A DNA stretch of 64,000 nt. Origin: Polaromonas sp. (GTDB lineage Bacteria; Pseudomonadota; Gammaproteobacteria; Burkholderiales; Burkholderiaceae_C). Both the position numbers and the translations under genes were made by a program. Of the stretch, positions 17,504 through 26,116 are shown piece by piece (position 1 is the first letter of the stretch; the number at the start of each line of letters is the position of its first letter). The notes under the pieces are model-generated. The model ran no database searches and was not told the DNA's origin. It worked only from the letters and a program-made list of their open reading frames with translations. The DNA is taken from positions 1-64,000 of the forward strand of contig JANYGP010000075.1 of NCBI GenBank assembly GCA_025362315.1, in the 5' to 3' direction.

Positions 17504-18760
17504 ATGGCATCTGCAGTAACAAGCCAGATCGATTCGCCCTCAATGCGCAGCGGCGGAAAAGCCCTTTTGTCATTAGCACTGATGGACGCGCGCAATCATA
17601 CGCTGCACCTTTTTGCGCAATATCAAAATGGGCTGGAAAAGGTTCATTACGAGGTACCACAGAGCGAAACAATCAATCCACCCCTGTGGGAACTCGGCCA
17701 TGTTGGCTGGTTTCAAGAGTGGTGGATTGCGCGCAACATGCAGCGTGCCATGGGCATGCGCTGTCACAGCGACACCCCTCGCCTGAGCAGCATCGAGCCC
17801 AACGCAGACCGCTGGTGGGACAGTACCCAAGTTACCCACAGCACGAGGTGGCAGCTTGATTTGCCTGACGCCGACAACATTCGCGCGTACCTGCTTGACA
17901 CTCTGGAAACCACGCTGGACTTGCTTGAAAAAGCTGATGAGACTGACGACGCGCTGTATTTTTATCGTCTGTGCCTGTTCCATGAGGACATGCATGGTGA
18001 GGCACTTGTCACCGCAGCGCAAACGCTCGGGTTGGCGCTTGACAAAACCATGACTCAAGCGTTTACACCTGCGCCCATGCCTTTGCGGGAACCGCTGTTG
18101 ATCCCTGCCTGCACCTGGCAGCTGGGCACGGGCAACACAGGCTTTTCTTTTGACAATGAAAGACCGCAGCAGAGCGTGCCAGTGCCCGAATTTGAAATAG
18201 ACGCGCAGCCAGTGACATGGGCCCAGTTTGTCGAGTTCGTTGACGACGGTGGCTATGACCATCCGGAGCTGTGGTGCGCTGAGGGCTGGCAGTGGCTGCA
18301 AGGTCTGGCCAGCCGGGAGGGAAGAAGAGGCCCCCGCTACGTTGACCAGATTGGCGTTGCCAGCGGCGCGGTCATGCAAACCCGGTTTGGCACGGCCCAA
18401 CGCATGCAAGGTAGCCAGCCTGCCATGCACATGAGCTGGCACGAAGCCGATGCCTGGTGCCGATGGGCTGGGCGGCGTTTGCCATTCGAGGTGGAATGGG
18501 AAATTGCGGCGGACAGTGCAGCAAGGCGGGGATTTTTGTGGGGCAATGTCTGGGAATGGACTGGCTCGACATTTCGCGGGTTTGATGGTTTCAAGCCAGA
18601 TCCCTATGCGGCCTATTGCGAGCCCTTTTTTGGCACCCACAAAGTTTTGCGCGGTGCATCGTTTGCCACCCGGGCCCGCATGAAAAACTCAAAATTCAGA
18701 AATTTTTACCGGCCTGAGCGGGACGACATGTTTTGTGGATTCAGATCCTGTTCACTATGA
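17504..18760 (+). CDS. senA: Selenoneine synthase SenA (EgtB-like)
   Basis: A 418-residue protein. The N-terminal DinB-like domain carries the iron ligands H66 (WELGHVGWF) and H160/H164 (HEDMH), and a C-terminal formylglycine-enzyme-like domain ends in FCGFRSCSL. This is the EgtB layout. Next to senB and senC it is assigned as SenA, which couples the selenosugar to hercynine on the way to selenoneine. The ATG at 17504 was chosen over an upstream TTG at 17465, which would overlap senB. No egtD or egtE is in view, so hercynine and the final lyase step depend on genes elsewhere. Confidence 0.9.
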   Translation: MASAVTSQIDSPSMRSGGKALLSLALMDARNHTLHLFAQYQNGLEKVHYEVPQSETINPPLWELGHVGWFQEWWIARNMQRAMGMRCHSDTPRLSSIEPNADRWWDSTQVTHSTRWQLDLPDADNIRAYLLDTLETTLDLLEKADETDDALYFYRLCLFHEDMHGEALVTAAQTLGLALDKTMTQAFTPAPMPLREPLLIPACTWQLGTGNTGFSFDNERPQQSVPVPEFEIDAQPVTWAQFVEFVDDGGYDHPELWCAEGWQWLQGLASREGRRGPRYVDQIGVASGAVMQTRFGTAQRMQGSQPAMHMSWHEADAWCRWAGRRLPFEVEWEIAADSAARRGFLWGNVWEWTGSTFRGFDGFKPDPYAAYCEPFFGTHKVLRGASFATRARMKNSKFRNFYRPERDDMFCGFRSCSL

Positions 18761-18764
18761 ATTC

Positions 18765-18801
18765 AGTAGCAGCTTGCGCCCGTTTTGATTGGGCTATAGC
18801 A
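18765..18801. repeat. Dispersed repeat, copy 1 (forward)
   Basis: AGTAGCAGCTTGCGCCCGTT and the following TTGATTGGGCTATAGCA match the consensus of the family described in the findings. It lies in the gap between senA and tupB. Confidence 0.75.
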
Positions 18802-18855
18802 AGATTTTTAGGTTTAAATAATGCTATTTTGGTGTTCTGAGGCATTGCCGTTGCC

Positions 18856-19569
18856 ATGAACAATTTTTCAAGCAGCCTGAGCGCTGCTTTTTCACTTGTG
18901 ATGCGTGCCGACACGCTGCTGCTGGACGTGGTGCTGCGCTCGCTTGCGGTCAGTTCACTGGCCTGCCTTGTTGCGTCAGGCGTTGGGCTGTTGTTGGGCG
19001 CATGGCTCGGTGTTTCAAGGTTCAGGGGGCGCGGCGTTGCACTGGCGCTGCTCAACACTGCGCTGGCTTTGCCATCGGTGGTGGTCGGGCTGGTGGTTTA
19101 CCTGCTGCTGTCCCGCAGTGGGCCGCTCGGGTTTTTAGGCTGGCTGTTTTCCTTCAATGCCATGGTTTTGGCGCAGAGCGTTCTGGTGTTGCCCGTGGTT
19201 ACGGCGCTGGTGCGGCAGCTGATTGAAGACGCTGACGAGGCGCATGGCGAGCAGTTTGCATCGCTGGGGGCAGGGCGCCTGGCGCGCAGCCTGATACTGC
19301 TCTGGGACGAGCGTTATGCCCTCCTGACGGTGGTGATGGCGGCTTTTGGACGCGCTATTTCTGAAGTGGGTGCGGTGATGGTGGTGGGCGGCAATATTGA
19401 TGGCTTTACCCGGGTGATGACAACCGCCATTGCGCTGGAAACCAGCAAGGGGGATTTGCCACTGGCCCTTGCGTTGGGCATGGTGCTGCTGGGCGTGGTG
19501 CTGTTGCTGAATATGCTGGTTAGCTCGGTCACGCGTGTGGTGGTCAAGCGTGGGGTGGTCAAAACATGA
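18856..19569 (+). CDS. tupB: Tungstate/molybdate ABC transporter permease
   Basis: A 237-residue inner-membrane permease with five to six membrane segments and the EAA-like coupling loop in LGAGRLARSLILLWDERYALL. The segments LPSVVVGLVVYLLLSRSGPLG and GRAISEVGAVMVVGGNI are typical of TupB-type tungstate permeases. It is followed by the ATPase (4-base overlap) and the binding protein, giving the order B-C-A. Discrimination between tungstate and molybdate cannot be read from sequence. Confidence 0.88.
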   Translation: MNNFSSSLSAAFSLVMRADTLLLDVVLRSLAVSSLACLVASGVGLLLGAWLGVSRFRGRGVALALLNTALALPSVVVGLVVYLLLSRSGPLGFLGWLFSFNAMVLAQSVLVLPVVTALVRQLIEDADEAHGEQFASLGAGRLARSLILLWDERYALLTVVMAAFGRAISEVGAVMVVGGNIDGFTRVMTTAIALETSKGDLPLALALGMVLLGVVLLLNMLVSSVTRVVVKRGVVKT

Positions 19570-20255
19570 CGGCGCTTTTTGATTTGCGGGCCATCAGCGT
19601 GAAATTTGGCAACACAAGCGCCCTGAAAGACTGCAATCTGTGCATTCATGCAGGGGAACGCGTGGCATTGGTTGGCGCCAATGGCAGTGGCAAAAGCAGT
19701 TTGCTTCGCGTGTTTCACGGTTTGCTGAAACCATCTGCGGGCGAGATAGCTATTGCGCCGCCTGCAGCACAGGCCATGGTGTTCCAGCGCCCCTACATGC
19801 TGCGCGCATCTGTATTGCAAAACCTGGCGCTGGGCATGTGGTTGCGCGGTACCCATTGGGCGGCAGCAAAATTACAGGCTTTGCAGACGCTTGAAAGGCT
19901 GGGGCTTGGCGACCTGGGTACGCGCAATGCCAGGACTTTGTCACTTGGCCAGCAGCAGCGGGTGGCACTGGTGCGTGCATGGGCACTCGGGCCACAAGTC
20001 ATGCTGCTTGACGAGCCAACCGCCAGCCTGGACCCCGCCGGCAAACACGAGGTCGAACGCCTGATGGCCGAGTTTGCAGACAGCGGCATGACACTGATTT
20101 TCAGCAGCCACAACCTGGGTCAGGTCAAACGTCTGGCAAGCCGGGTGATTTTCCTGGAGCAGGGGCGCATAGTTGCTGATTTGCTAACCCACGACTTTTT
20201 TAACGGCCCGCTGCCCATGGCTGCTGAAAACTTTCTCAATGGCGAGTCCAGATGA
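19566..20255 (+). CDS. tupC: Tungstate/molybdate ABC transporter ATPase
   Basis: A 229-residue ABC ATPase. The Walker A is GANGSGKSS, the signature LSLGQQQRVAL, the Walker B VMLLDEPTASLD and the switch His is in SSHNLGQ. It energises TupB. Start and stop codons overlap the permease and binding-protein genes (ATGA at both ends), so the three genes are translated together. Confidence 0.92.
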   Translation: MTALFDLRAISVKFGNTSALKDCNLCIHAGERVALVGANGSGKSSLLRVFHGLLKPSAGEIAIAPPAAQAMVFQRPYMLRASVLQNLALGMWLRGTHWAAAKLQALQTLERLGLGDLGTRNARTLSLGQQQRVALVRAWALGPQVMLLDEPTASLDPAGKHEVERLMAEFADSGMTLIFSSHNLGQVKRLASRVIFLEQGRIVADLLTHDFFNGPLPMAAENFLNGESR

Positions 20256-21091
20256 TCAAAAAACGTCAATTTATGCAATGTTTTAAAGCTCTAGCCTTTA
20301 TATTATGGGCGCTGACAGCTTCTCTTTCAATAGCACAGACAAAATCCTTGGTCATGGCTTCCACCACCTCGACCGAGCAAACAGGTTTGTTCAGGGTCTT
20401 GTTGCCAGAATTTAAAAAGGCGACGGGAATCGATGTCAAGGTTGTTGCTGTCGGCACGGGACAGGCTATTGACATGGGCCGCCGTGGGGATGCGGATGTG
20501 CTGTTTGTGCATGACCAGGCAGCAGAAGAACAACTGGTTGCAGCGGGCTTTGCCACCGCGCGTTTCCCAGTGATGTACAACGACTTTGTCCTGATCGGGC
20601 CAATTTCCGACCCGGCCCAAGTGAAGGGCAACGACATCGCCCAGGCGTTTCAAAAATTAACGGCCAGCAACCCCAAATTTATCTCACGTGGGGACAACAG
20701 CGGCACCCATTCAGCGGAGCGGCGCTTCTGGAAGACTGCTGGCGTTGACATGGCGGCAGGCAAACCTGCATTTGCAAACTACCAGGCTTGCGGCTGCGGC
20801 ATGGGGCCTGCGCTGAACATGGCTGCAAGCGCCCAGGCTTATGTGCTGGCGGACAGGGGCAGTTGGCTGGCGTTTAAAAATCGGGCAGACCTCGCCATTG
20901 TGGTGCAAGGTGATGTGCAGTTGTCAAACCAGTATGGCGTGCTGGTCATCAACCCCGCAAGGCACCCGCAAACCAGAATTGTTGAAGCTCAAAAATTTGT
21001 TGACTGGGTGACATCACCTGCCGGGCAGGGCGTTATTGGTGCGTACAAAATCAATGGCGAACAGCTGTTTTTTCCGAACGCAAGAAGGTAA
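20252..21091 (+). CDS. tupA: Tungstate-binding periplasmic protein
   Basis: A 279-residue binding protein. After a signal peptide ending around SLSIAQ, the mature protein starts VMASTTSTEQTGLF, the TupA-type oxyanion-binding segment. VVAVGTGQAIDMGRRGDADVLF and SRGDNSGTH are further family motifs. It captures tungstate (possibly molybdate) for TupBC. The core of the signal peptide is encoded by a copy of the dispersed repeat (20288-20320). The nearby molybdenum-type Cox operon is a plausible consumer of the transported metal. Confidence 0.9.
   Translation: MIKKRQFMQCFKALAFILWALTASLSIAQTKSLVMASTTSTEQTGLFRVLLPEFKKATGIDVKVVAVGTGQAIDMGRRGDADVLFVHDQAAEEQLVAAGFATARFPVMYNDFVLIGPISDPAQVKGNDIAQAFQKLTASNPKFISRGDNSGTHSAERRFWKTAGVDMAAGKPAFANYQACGCGMGPALNMAASAQAYVLADRGSWLAFKNRADLAIVVQGDVQLSNQYGVLVINPARHPQTRIVEAQKFVDWVTSPAGQGVIGAYKINGEQLFFPNARR
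20288..20320. repeat. Dispersed repeat, copy 2 (reverse), inside tupA signal peptide
   Basis: GCTCTAGCC, a T/A-rich spacer and GGGCGCTGACAGCT fit the reverse of the family consensus. The copy encodes the hydrophobic core of the TupA signal peptide. Confidence 0.5.
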
Positions 21092-21611
21092 AGCCGACAT
21101 CGGTTTTCAGGCATTCCGGCACCGTCCCGGTCATGGTGAAAATCTGCTTTTTCGCCACTTGATTTCAATCCGAAAATTTACCTGCCAATTGACCCAACTG
21201 GCACTACAGCCAATGCCCATGTGGGTTTGGGACGGCCTCCTACATCAGCTTAGGTTGGCATGCCTGGTTATTTGCACCCTGCTGGCTACAGTTCATTGTC
21301 GATAAATGACACACACCACAAATTTTTTTGGTGACGATCAACCCACTCTCGGTGCCTGCATCATGGTGTGTGGTGCTGCAGTCCTGGTTTTGGAGTTGAC
21401 AGGTTTTGCATCCGGAAATTATTCACCCCTGTTTTCCCAAGACCCTGATTCAAATTCTGAGCAGCAAAATGCAGCAACACCACTGCCTTCGTCGGGCGGT
21501 TCAATCATTTCCAAAAATTACTTTGTCCCTGAACCCCACAGCGACTCTTGGGATGATGCCGTGTGCAAAAGTCTGATTGTTTGCAGCTAAAAATCCTGAA
21601 TAGGGTGGCGC
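21092..21611. other. Non-coding or decayed stretch between tupA and mntH remnant
   Basis: About 520 bases with no confident gene. The only ATG-started frame of note is 21306-21590 (94 residues, one hydrophobic segment LGACIMVCGAAVLVLELTGF then a Ser/Asn/Pro-rich tail). It resembles no known family and may be accidental. The stretch adjoins a pseudogene and probably holds eroded sequence. Confidence 0.35.
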
Positions 21612-22948
21612 TTGAAACCCCCGCGATCTTGGAGCGTACGCTGCCAGCAGTGCCCGCAGCCTTCCACAAGTTCACAACTCCATCAAAATTCCGCTCGGCA
21701 AGGTTGGTGTTTCTGCGACCAAACGATTGCTGGCTTTCGCAGGGCCCGGATACCTGGTTGCAGTAGGCTACATGGACCCTGGCAATTTGGCTACATCCAT
21801 TGCCGGGGGATCGCAATTTGGGTATGTGCTGCTGAGTGTGGTCTTCATGTCGAGCATGATGGCCATGTTGCTCCAGGCAGCATCTGTCAGGCTGGGCCTG
21901 GCAGGCGGTCTGGACTTGGCGCAGGCCTGCAAGCAGCACTTCTTGACAAAAATCAATGGGGTGCTTTGGGGCTTGTGCGAAATTGCAATCGTTGCGTGCA
22001 ATCTTGCAGAAGTTTTGGGCATGGCCATTGGCCTTAATCTGGTGTTTGGCATACCTTTGTTGTGGGGCGTTTGCCTGCCAGTTCTGGACGTGATGCTGAT
22101 CCTTGCATTACAAAATTTTGGCTTTCGCTATCTTGAAGCTTTTGTCATTGCGTTAATTCTCAACATTGGGGCCAGCTTCGCGGCCCAGCTGGTTTGGCTG
22201 CAACCGTCCCTGACTGCAATTTTGCAGGGCCTTGCTCCCAGCACTGCAATTGTTACCAAGCCGGAAATGCTTTACCTGGCAGTTGGCATCGTGGGTGCCA
22301 CGGTCATGCCGCACAACCTGTAACTGCATTCAGCGGTAGTGCAAACGCGCCAATATGAAAAAACGCCCGAAGGTACCGGCCAGGCAATCCGTTTCGCCAC
22401 CATTGATTCCACCGTTGCACTGGCCGTTGACCTGTTTGTCAATGGCGCGATTTTGGTGGTGGCCGCAGGCGCGTTCAACCGGCCGGGCATGCCGCCAGTC
22501 ACTGAGCTGTCTGATGCGTACCACTTGCTGTCGCCGGTATTGGGCGTTGGAATCGCCAGCACTGTTTTTGGGGTCGCCCTGATTGCATCAGGACTGAGCT
22601 CTTCGGTGACTGGAACGCTTGCCGGGCAGGTTGTGATGGAGGGCTTTCTTCAAATCCGGCTTTCGACCACCATGCGGGCGCTGCTGACCCGGGCACTGGC
22701 CGTCGGGCCTGCAGTCATTGCAGTTGCCTGGTTTGGCAGCTCGGGCGCCACGTCTTTGCTGGTGTTCAAGAGTGATTTTAAGTTTGCAGTTGCCATTTGC
22801 AGTGGTTCCCTTGTTAAGGTTTACAACCCGCCGTAAATACGTTGGGGATTTTGCTTTCGGTCGGAAAGTCTCTGCCTTGTTATGGATATCCGCTGCACTG
22901 ATTGTTTCGCTCAATCTCTGGTTGCTGCAACGCATGTTTTTAAATTGA
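21612..22948 (+). pseudogene. mntH: mntH pseudogene (NRAMP Mn2+/divalent metal transporter)
   Basis: Joined frames give a near full-length NRAMP transporter: [10 protein letters not shown], then [17 protein letters not shown] (membrane segment 1 metal-site motif) and MPHNL in the segment 6 region. There are three defects. A TGA at 21621 precedes the first recognisable residues and no ATG start is seen. A Tyr codon of the MPHNLYLHS motif is TAA (22321-22323). A frameshift near 22770 separates LLVF from ILSLQLPFAVVPLLRF. The remaining frame continues to a stop at 22948. Manganese import by this copy is lost. Confidence 0.9.
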
Positions 22949-23007
22949 CTGGCAATAGGCACGCTTTTAATGGTCAAAGTTATACTCAGTCTGTGATCTT
23001 CCCACCA

Positions 23008-23355
23008 ATGCCAAACAGCAATTCGCAAAGATTTGCCCGCCTCGCGTTGCTGCTGAGCTTTCTGGCAGTCTTTGCGGCGTTGATCACACCATCGTTGTTG
23101 CTGGCTGATGAATTACGCACCGGCAAACTGGGCGGAATCTGCTCGGCGGGCAAATCAACCGGTGGCAGCGATGACAACGCTTTGGACGGATACCACTGCG
23201 ACACCTGTGGATCCCTGGCATTTGCATTGCCGATATTTTGCCTTCCCGCCACTCTGGTCAAGCCCGGCAAACAACTTGCTGGGTTTGACCTGTCTTTTGC
23301 GCTGGACGCACGCATCAGCGGTTTGCCCCCCAATCGCGGTCCGCCGGTACTTTGA
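23008..23355 (+). CDS. DUF2946-like secreted/membrane protein
   Basis: A 115-residue protein from the ATG at 23008. It has a hydrophobic N-terminal segment (LALLLSFLAVFAALITPSLLL), then DGYHCDTCGSLAFALP with a C-x2-C pair, and a second hydrophobic stretch. This is the DUF2946 layout, a family often found beside copper-handling genes. Here it precedes a ycnI remnant and a PCu(A)C gene, supporting a copper role (inferred). The setting of pseudogenes leaves some doubt that it is still used. Confidence 0.6.
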   Translation: MPNSNSQRFARLALLLSFLAVFAALITPSLLLADELRTGKLGGICSAGKSTGGSDDNALDGYHCDTCGSLAFALPIFCLPATLVKPGKQLAGFDLSFALDARISGLPPNRGPPVL

Positions 23356-23551
23356 GTTGAAGCTCCCCAGGCTTGTGGCCTGGGTCATTAGCGCCTGGGC
23401 TTTAAAGAGCCTGCGTGCATTCAATTACAGCATCGTTGGCGTGGATGTTGAGCACTTAAACAACCACCAGCTTTGCAGTTCATCTTTGTCAACAACACTT
23501 CTTTGTTGCTGAACCCGGATTTGCGTTGTAAACAACTGAAAGACCCTGATT

Positions 23552-23710
23552 ATGAAATCCCGAATTACTACCCAATTAATAGCTGCTTGCGCCCTGTTTT
23601 ATTGGTCTGCAAGCTCATTTGCCCATGTTGTATTACTGGAGCGAGCTGCCACGGCGCTTGGCAGTTACAAGGCAGTTTAAATATTCGGGCATGGCTGTGA
23701 TGGCTTTAAA
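23552..23710 (+). pseudogene. ycnI-like (DUF1775) remnant
   Basis: The frame starts with a signal peptide (MKSRITTQLIAACALFYW), then AHVVLLERAATALGSYKAV. After an in-frame TAA at 23678-23680 it resumes as FGHGCDGFKA, the conserved start of DUF1775 copper-related proteins (normally KAVFKIGHGCDG). The remaining ~120 residues are missing and the PCu(A)C gene follows. YcnI-type proteins bind copper through the mature N-terminal His, present here as AH. The signal peptide region carries a copy of the dispersed repeat. Confidence 0.8.
23577..23609. repeat. Dispersed repeat, copy 3 (forward), in ycnI remnant signal peptide
   Basis: TAATAGCTGCTTGCGCCCTG then TTTTATTGGTCT is one of the best-conserved copies. 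It encodes LIAACALFYWSA, the hydrophobic core of the signal peptide. Confidence 0.8.
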
Positions 23711-23762
23711 GCCAGTAGCAGCAGGCAAATAAACAACAACATTGATATTGAAAGTAATCTGT

Positions 23763-24245
23763 ATGAAACCAGTTTTAAATATTTTGATGATGCTGACTGC
23801 CGCGACTTTTGGTGCAGGAGTGCAAGCGCATGGCATAGACATCAGCAACGCCTGGGTTCGCAGCACTGTTCCTGGGCAACAAGGCACGGGGGCGTTCATG
23901 AAAATCACTGCCAAAGATGATGCGACGCTGGTCGGCGTGTCTTCTGCGGTTGCGGGCGTCGGTGAGGTGCATGAGATGAAGATGGAAGGCGATGTGATGA
24001 AAATGCGCGCTGTTTCTTCCGTTGTGTTGCCAGCTGGCAAAGCTGTTGAGCTAAAACCCGGTGGCTACCACGTCATGCTGATGGATTTGAAGCAGCCGCT
24101 GCTCCAAGGCAGCAAGGTACCCATGACACTGGTGTTTAAAAATGCCAAAGGTGTTGAAAGCAAAATGGAGCTGCAAATCCCGGTTGCAACCACTGCGGCT
24201 GGTGCGCCGTCCATGGGCCACAGCAATGCCGCGCACAAGCACTGA
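23763..24245 (+). CDS. Periplasmic copper chaperone PCu(A)C
   Basis: A 160-residue secreted protein from the ATG at 23763 (an upstream in-frame start at 23742 is less likely). The signal peptide ends near VQAHG. The copper-binding set is H70, M72, M81, H103 and M105, in VHEMKMEGDVMKM and GYHVMLM, the PCu(A)C motif. A His-rich tail (HSNAAHKH) may add metal capacity. Family members deliver Cu(I) to cytochrome oxidase in the periplasm. Upstream copper genes are partly broken, but this gene looks intact. Confidence 0.9.
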   Translation: MKPVLNILMMLTAATFGAGVQAHGIDISNAWVRSTVPGQQGTGAFMKITAKDDATLVGVSSAVAGVGEVHEMKMEGDVMKMRAVSSVVLPAGKAVELKPGGYHVMLMDLKQPLLQGSKVPMTLVFKNAKGVESKMELQIPVATTAAGAPSMGHSNAAHKH

Positions 24246-24270
24246 TGTGCTGTGCAGTGCTGGGATCACG

Positions 24271-25440
24271 CTACTTTTTAATGCCTGAGCCCAGTCGTCT
24301 GTAAACTGTTGCCCGGCTGATGCCCAAAGCCTTGGCGGCTTTCTGAACATTGCCGCGGGCTTCGTCAACAGCCTTGCGAATCAGCGCCAGTTGAATGTCT
24401 TTCAAACGGGGTGGAGGTTCGCCGGGTGCAACCGGTGCAGCTAACTGTGGGGCACCTGTCGCCGTCATTTTGCTGCTGCATATTGGCATGGCATGCAGCC
24501 GAAATCCTGTCCGGAGCGGCATTTCAATTGCTGGTGAATTAATGTGCCTCCGCGCAGCGTCAAACAACAGGTCAATGGACACGTCAAACAGTTCATTGGC
24601 ATGCAGACGGAAGTGCCGCAACTGTTGGGATGCGAGCTGCGGCACCAGAAGCCTTGCCATCTGATTGGCCGCTGTTACATAGCCATCGGCATCCAGACAC
24701 ACCAGACCATCAGACTCATCACCCAGAATCCGGCCTGGCCAATTCAGGCGAATCAACAGGTCGTGTGCGCTGTTGAAGAAATTTAATGTCAGTGCGTTTT
24801 CAATGCCGCGGGCTGACTGCGCCACCAGGTGCTTTAACTCCGGCCGTTCGGCCGCCTCAATGCCTGTCAAATCCAGCATGCCGATGCAATCGCCGTTGGG
24901 CCCAAAAACGGGCGCACCCGCACAACTGTAGACACAATTTGCATCATAAAAATGCTCACCCCGGTGGAGCCATATGGGCTGCTGTTCAGACAATGCTGCG
25001 CTGATGGCGGTGGTGGCCACAGCGCCTTCAGACAGGTCCGTGCCGATGCGGGATATCAGGTCGGCCCGGCGGTCACTGCGGTCAATGGCCCCCTGCGCGT
25101 CAATCACAACACCCTGTGCATTGGTCAAAATGGCAAAGTACCGCGTGCTGGCCAGTGCCACCGCCAGGCTTTGAAGAACGGGCCGCGCTGTTTGCAGCAG
25201 GGCGTGGTGGGTATCGAGCAGCCGCCTTCTGGCAACAGGTTCAATCAGGTCAAAACTGACAACTTCATGTGGCCTTTTGCCACTGGCAAGGCAACGTTGC
25301 CATGAGTGCTCAATCCACTCTGGTGAGCCCGGGCGTGACATGCTTTTGCCATCCAGCAACACCGCCTGGCGCGCTAATGCAATTTGCTGCAGGCGCGCGT
25401 CAGGTGCGAAATGAACAACAGATTGCATGGCTGTCATCAT
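24271..25440 (-). CDS. GAF/Fis-type transcriptional regulator (AcoR-like, no AAA+ domain)
   Basis: A protein of about 390 residues. The N-terminal half has a GAF-like sensor domain (ASTRYFAILTNAQGVVIDAQG ... DANCVYSCAGAPVFGPNGDCIGMLDLTG). The C-terminus is a Fis helix-turn-helix (RGNVQKAAKALGISRATVYRRL). There is no sigma-54 AAA+ module, so it is a short AcoR-like regulator. It is divergent from coxS and probably controls the Cox operon, perhaps by sensing its substrate (inferred). The start is uncertain: ATGs at 25440, 25437 and 25428 are possible, and an upstream TTG at 25506 is unlikely. Confidence 0.8.
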   Translation of the reverse strand: MMTAMQSVVHFAPDARLQQIALARQAVLLDGKSMSRPGSPEWIEHSWQRCLASGKRPHEVVSFDLIEPVARRRLLDTHHALLQTARPVLQSLAVALASTRYFAILTNAQGVVIDAQGAIDRSDRRADLISRIGTDLSEGAVATTAISAALSEQQPIWLHRGEHFYDANCVYSCAGAPVFGPNGDCIGMLDLTGIEAAERPELKHLVAQSARGIENALTLNFFNSAHDLLIRLNWPGRILGDESDGLVCLDADGYVTAANQMARLLVPQLASQQLRHFRLHANELFDVSIDLLFDAARRHINSPAIEMPLRTGFRLHAMPICSSKMTATGAPQLAAPVAPGEPPPRLKDIQLALIRKAVDEARGNVQKAAKALGISRATVYRRLGSGIKK

Positions 25441-25609
25441 TTTGCAGTACGCGGCAGGATTGACTGTTTCATTTTGAGAATATCCCCCGCTGGCGTCATT
25501 TGACAAGGGTTTAGCCTAGTCTGCTGGGTGACCATGACCCAAATAATCAGGAAGGTTGGCATTTACCTGCCAACTTGTAGCCAACAACTCAGCCAACAGG
25601 AGAAAACCC

Positions 25610-26077
25610 ATGCAAGTCCAGTTCACCGTCAATGGCAAAGCGGCCAACTTTGACATGCCCGACAACACGCTGCTGGTGCAAGCCCTGCGCGAAAAGCTGA
25701 TGCTGACCGGCACACATGTCGGCTGCGACACCGCGCAGTGCGGCGCGTGCACAGTCATTGTCAATGGCCGTGCCGTCAAGTCATGCAACATGCTGGCTGC
25801 ACAGGCTCAGGGCGCAGATATCACCACCATTGAAGGGCTGGCCGCCAAAGACGGCACCATGCACCCGATGCAGGCAGCTTTCAAAGAATGCCACGGCCTG
25901 CAATGCGGCTTTTGCACCACTGGCATGGTGATGAGCGCGGTGGACTTGTGTAAGCACCACCCCAAGGCAAGCGAGATTGAAATACGCGAACACCTGGAAG
26001 GCAATATTTGCCGCTGTACCGGGTATCAAAACATCGTCAAGGCAGTGCGCACGGGCGCAGCTGCCATGGCTGCCTGA
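25610..26077 (+). CDS. coxS: Molybdenum hydroxylase small subunit, 2x[2Fe-2S] (CoxS-like)
   Basis: A 155-residue iron-sulfur subunit. The plant-type cluster uses C39, C44, C47 and C59 (GCDTAQCGAC ... C). The second cluster uses C99, C102, C134 and C136 (QCGFC ... CRC). It passes electrons from the Mo site to FAD. The start follows CAGGAG. It is first in the operon coxS-L-M-D-E-G-xdhC; the order with L before M differs from the classical M-S-L order. Confidence 0.95.
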   Translation: MQVQFTVNGKAANFDMPDNTLLVQALREKLMLTGTHVGCDTAQCGACTVIVNGRAVKSCNMLAAQAQGADITTIEGLAAKDGTMHPMQAAFKECHGLQCGFCTTGMVMSAVDLCKHHPKASEIEIREHLEGNICRCTGYQNIVKAVRTGAAAMAA

Positions 26078-26116
26078 ATTACCTTTTAATTACTTTTACA
26101 AACCAGGAGCAATCAC

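Noticed and set aside
21306-21590. A 94-residue frame between tupA and the mntH pseudogene.
   Set aside because: It has one hydrophobic segment but no family and lies in eroded sequence; mentioned only within the region entry.
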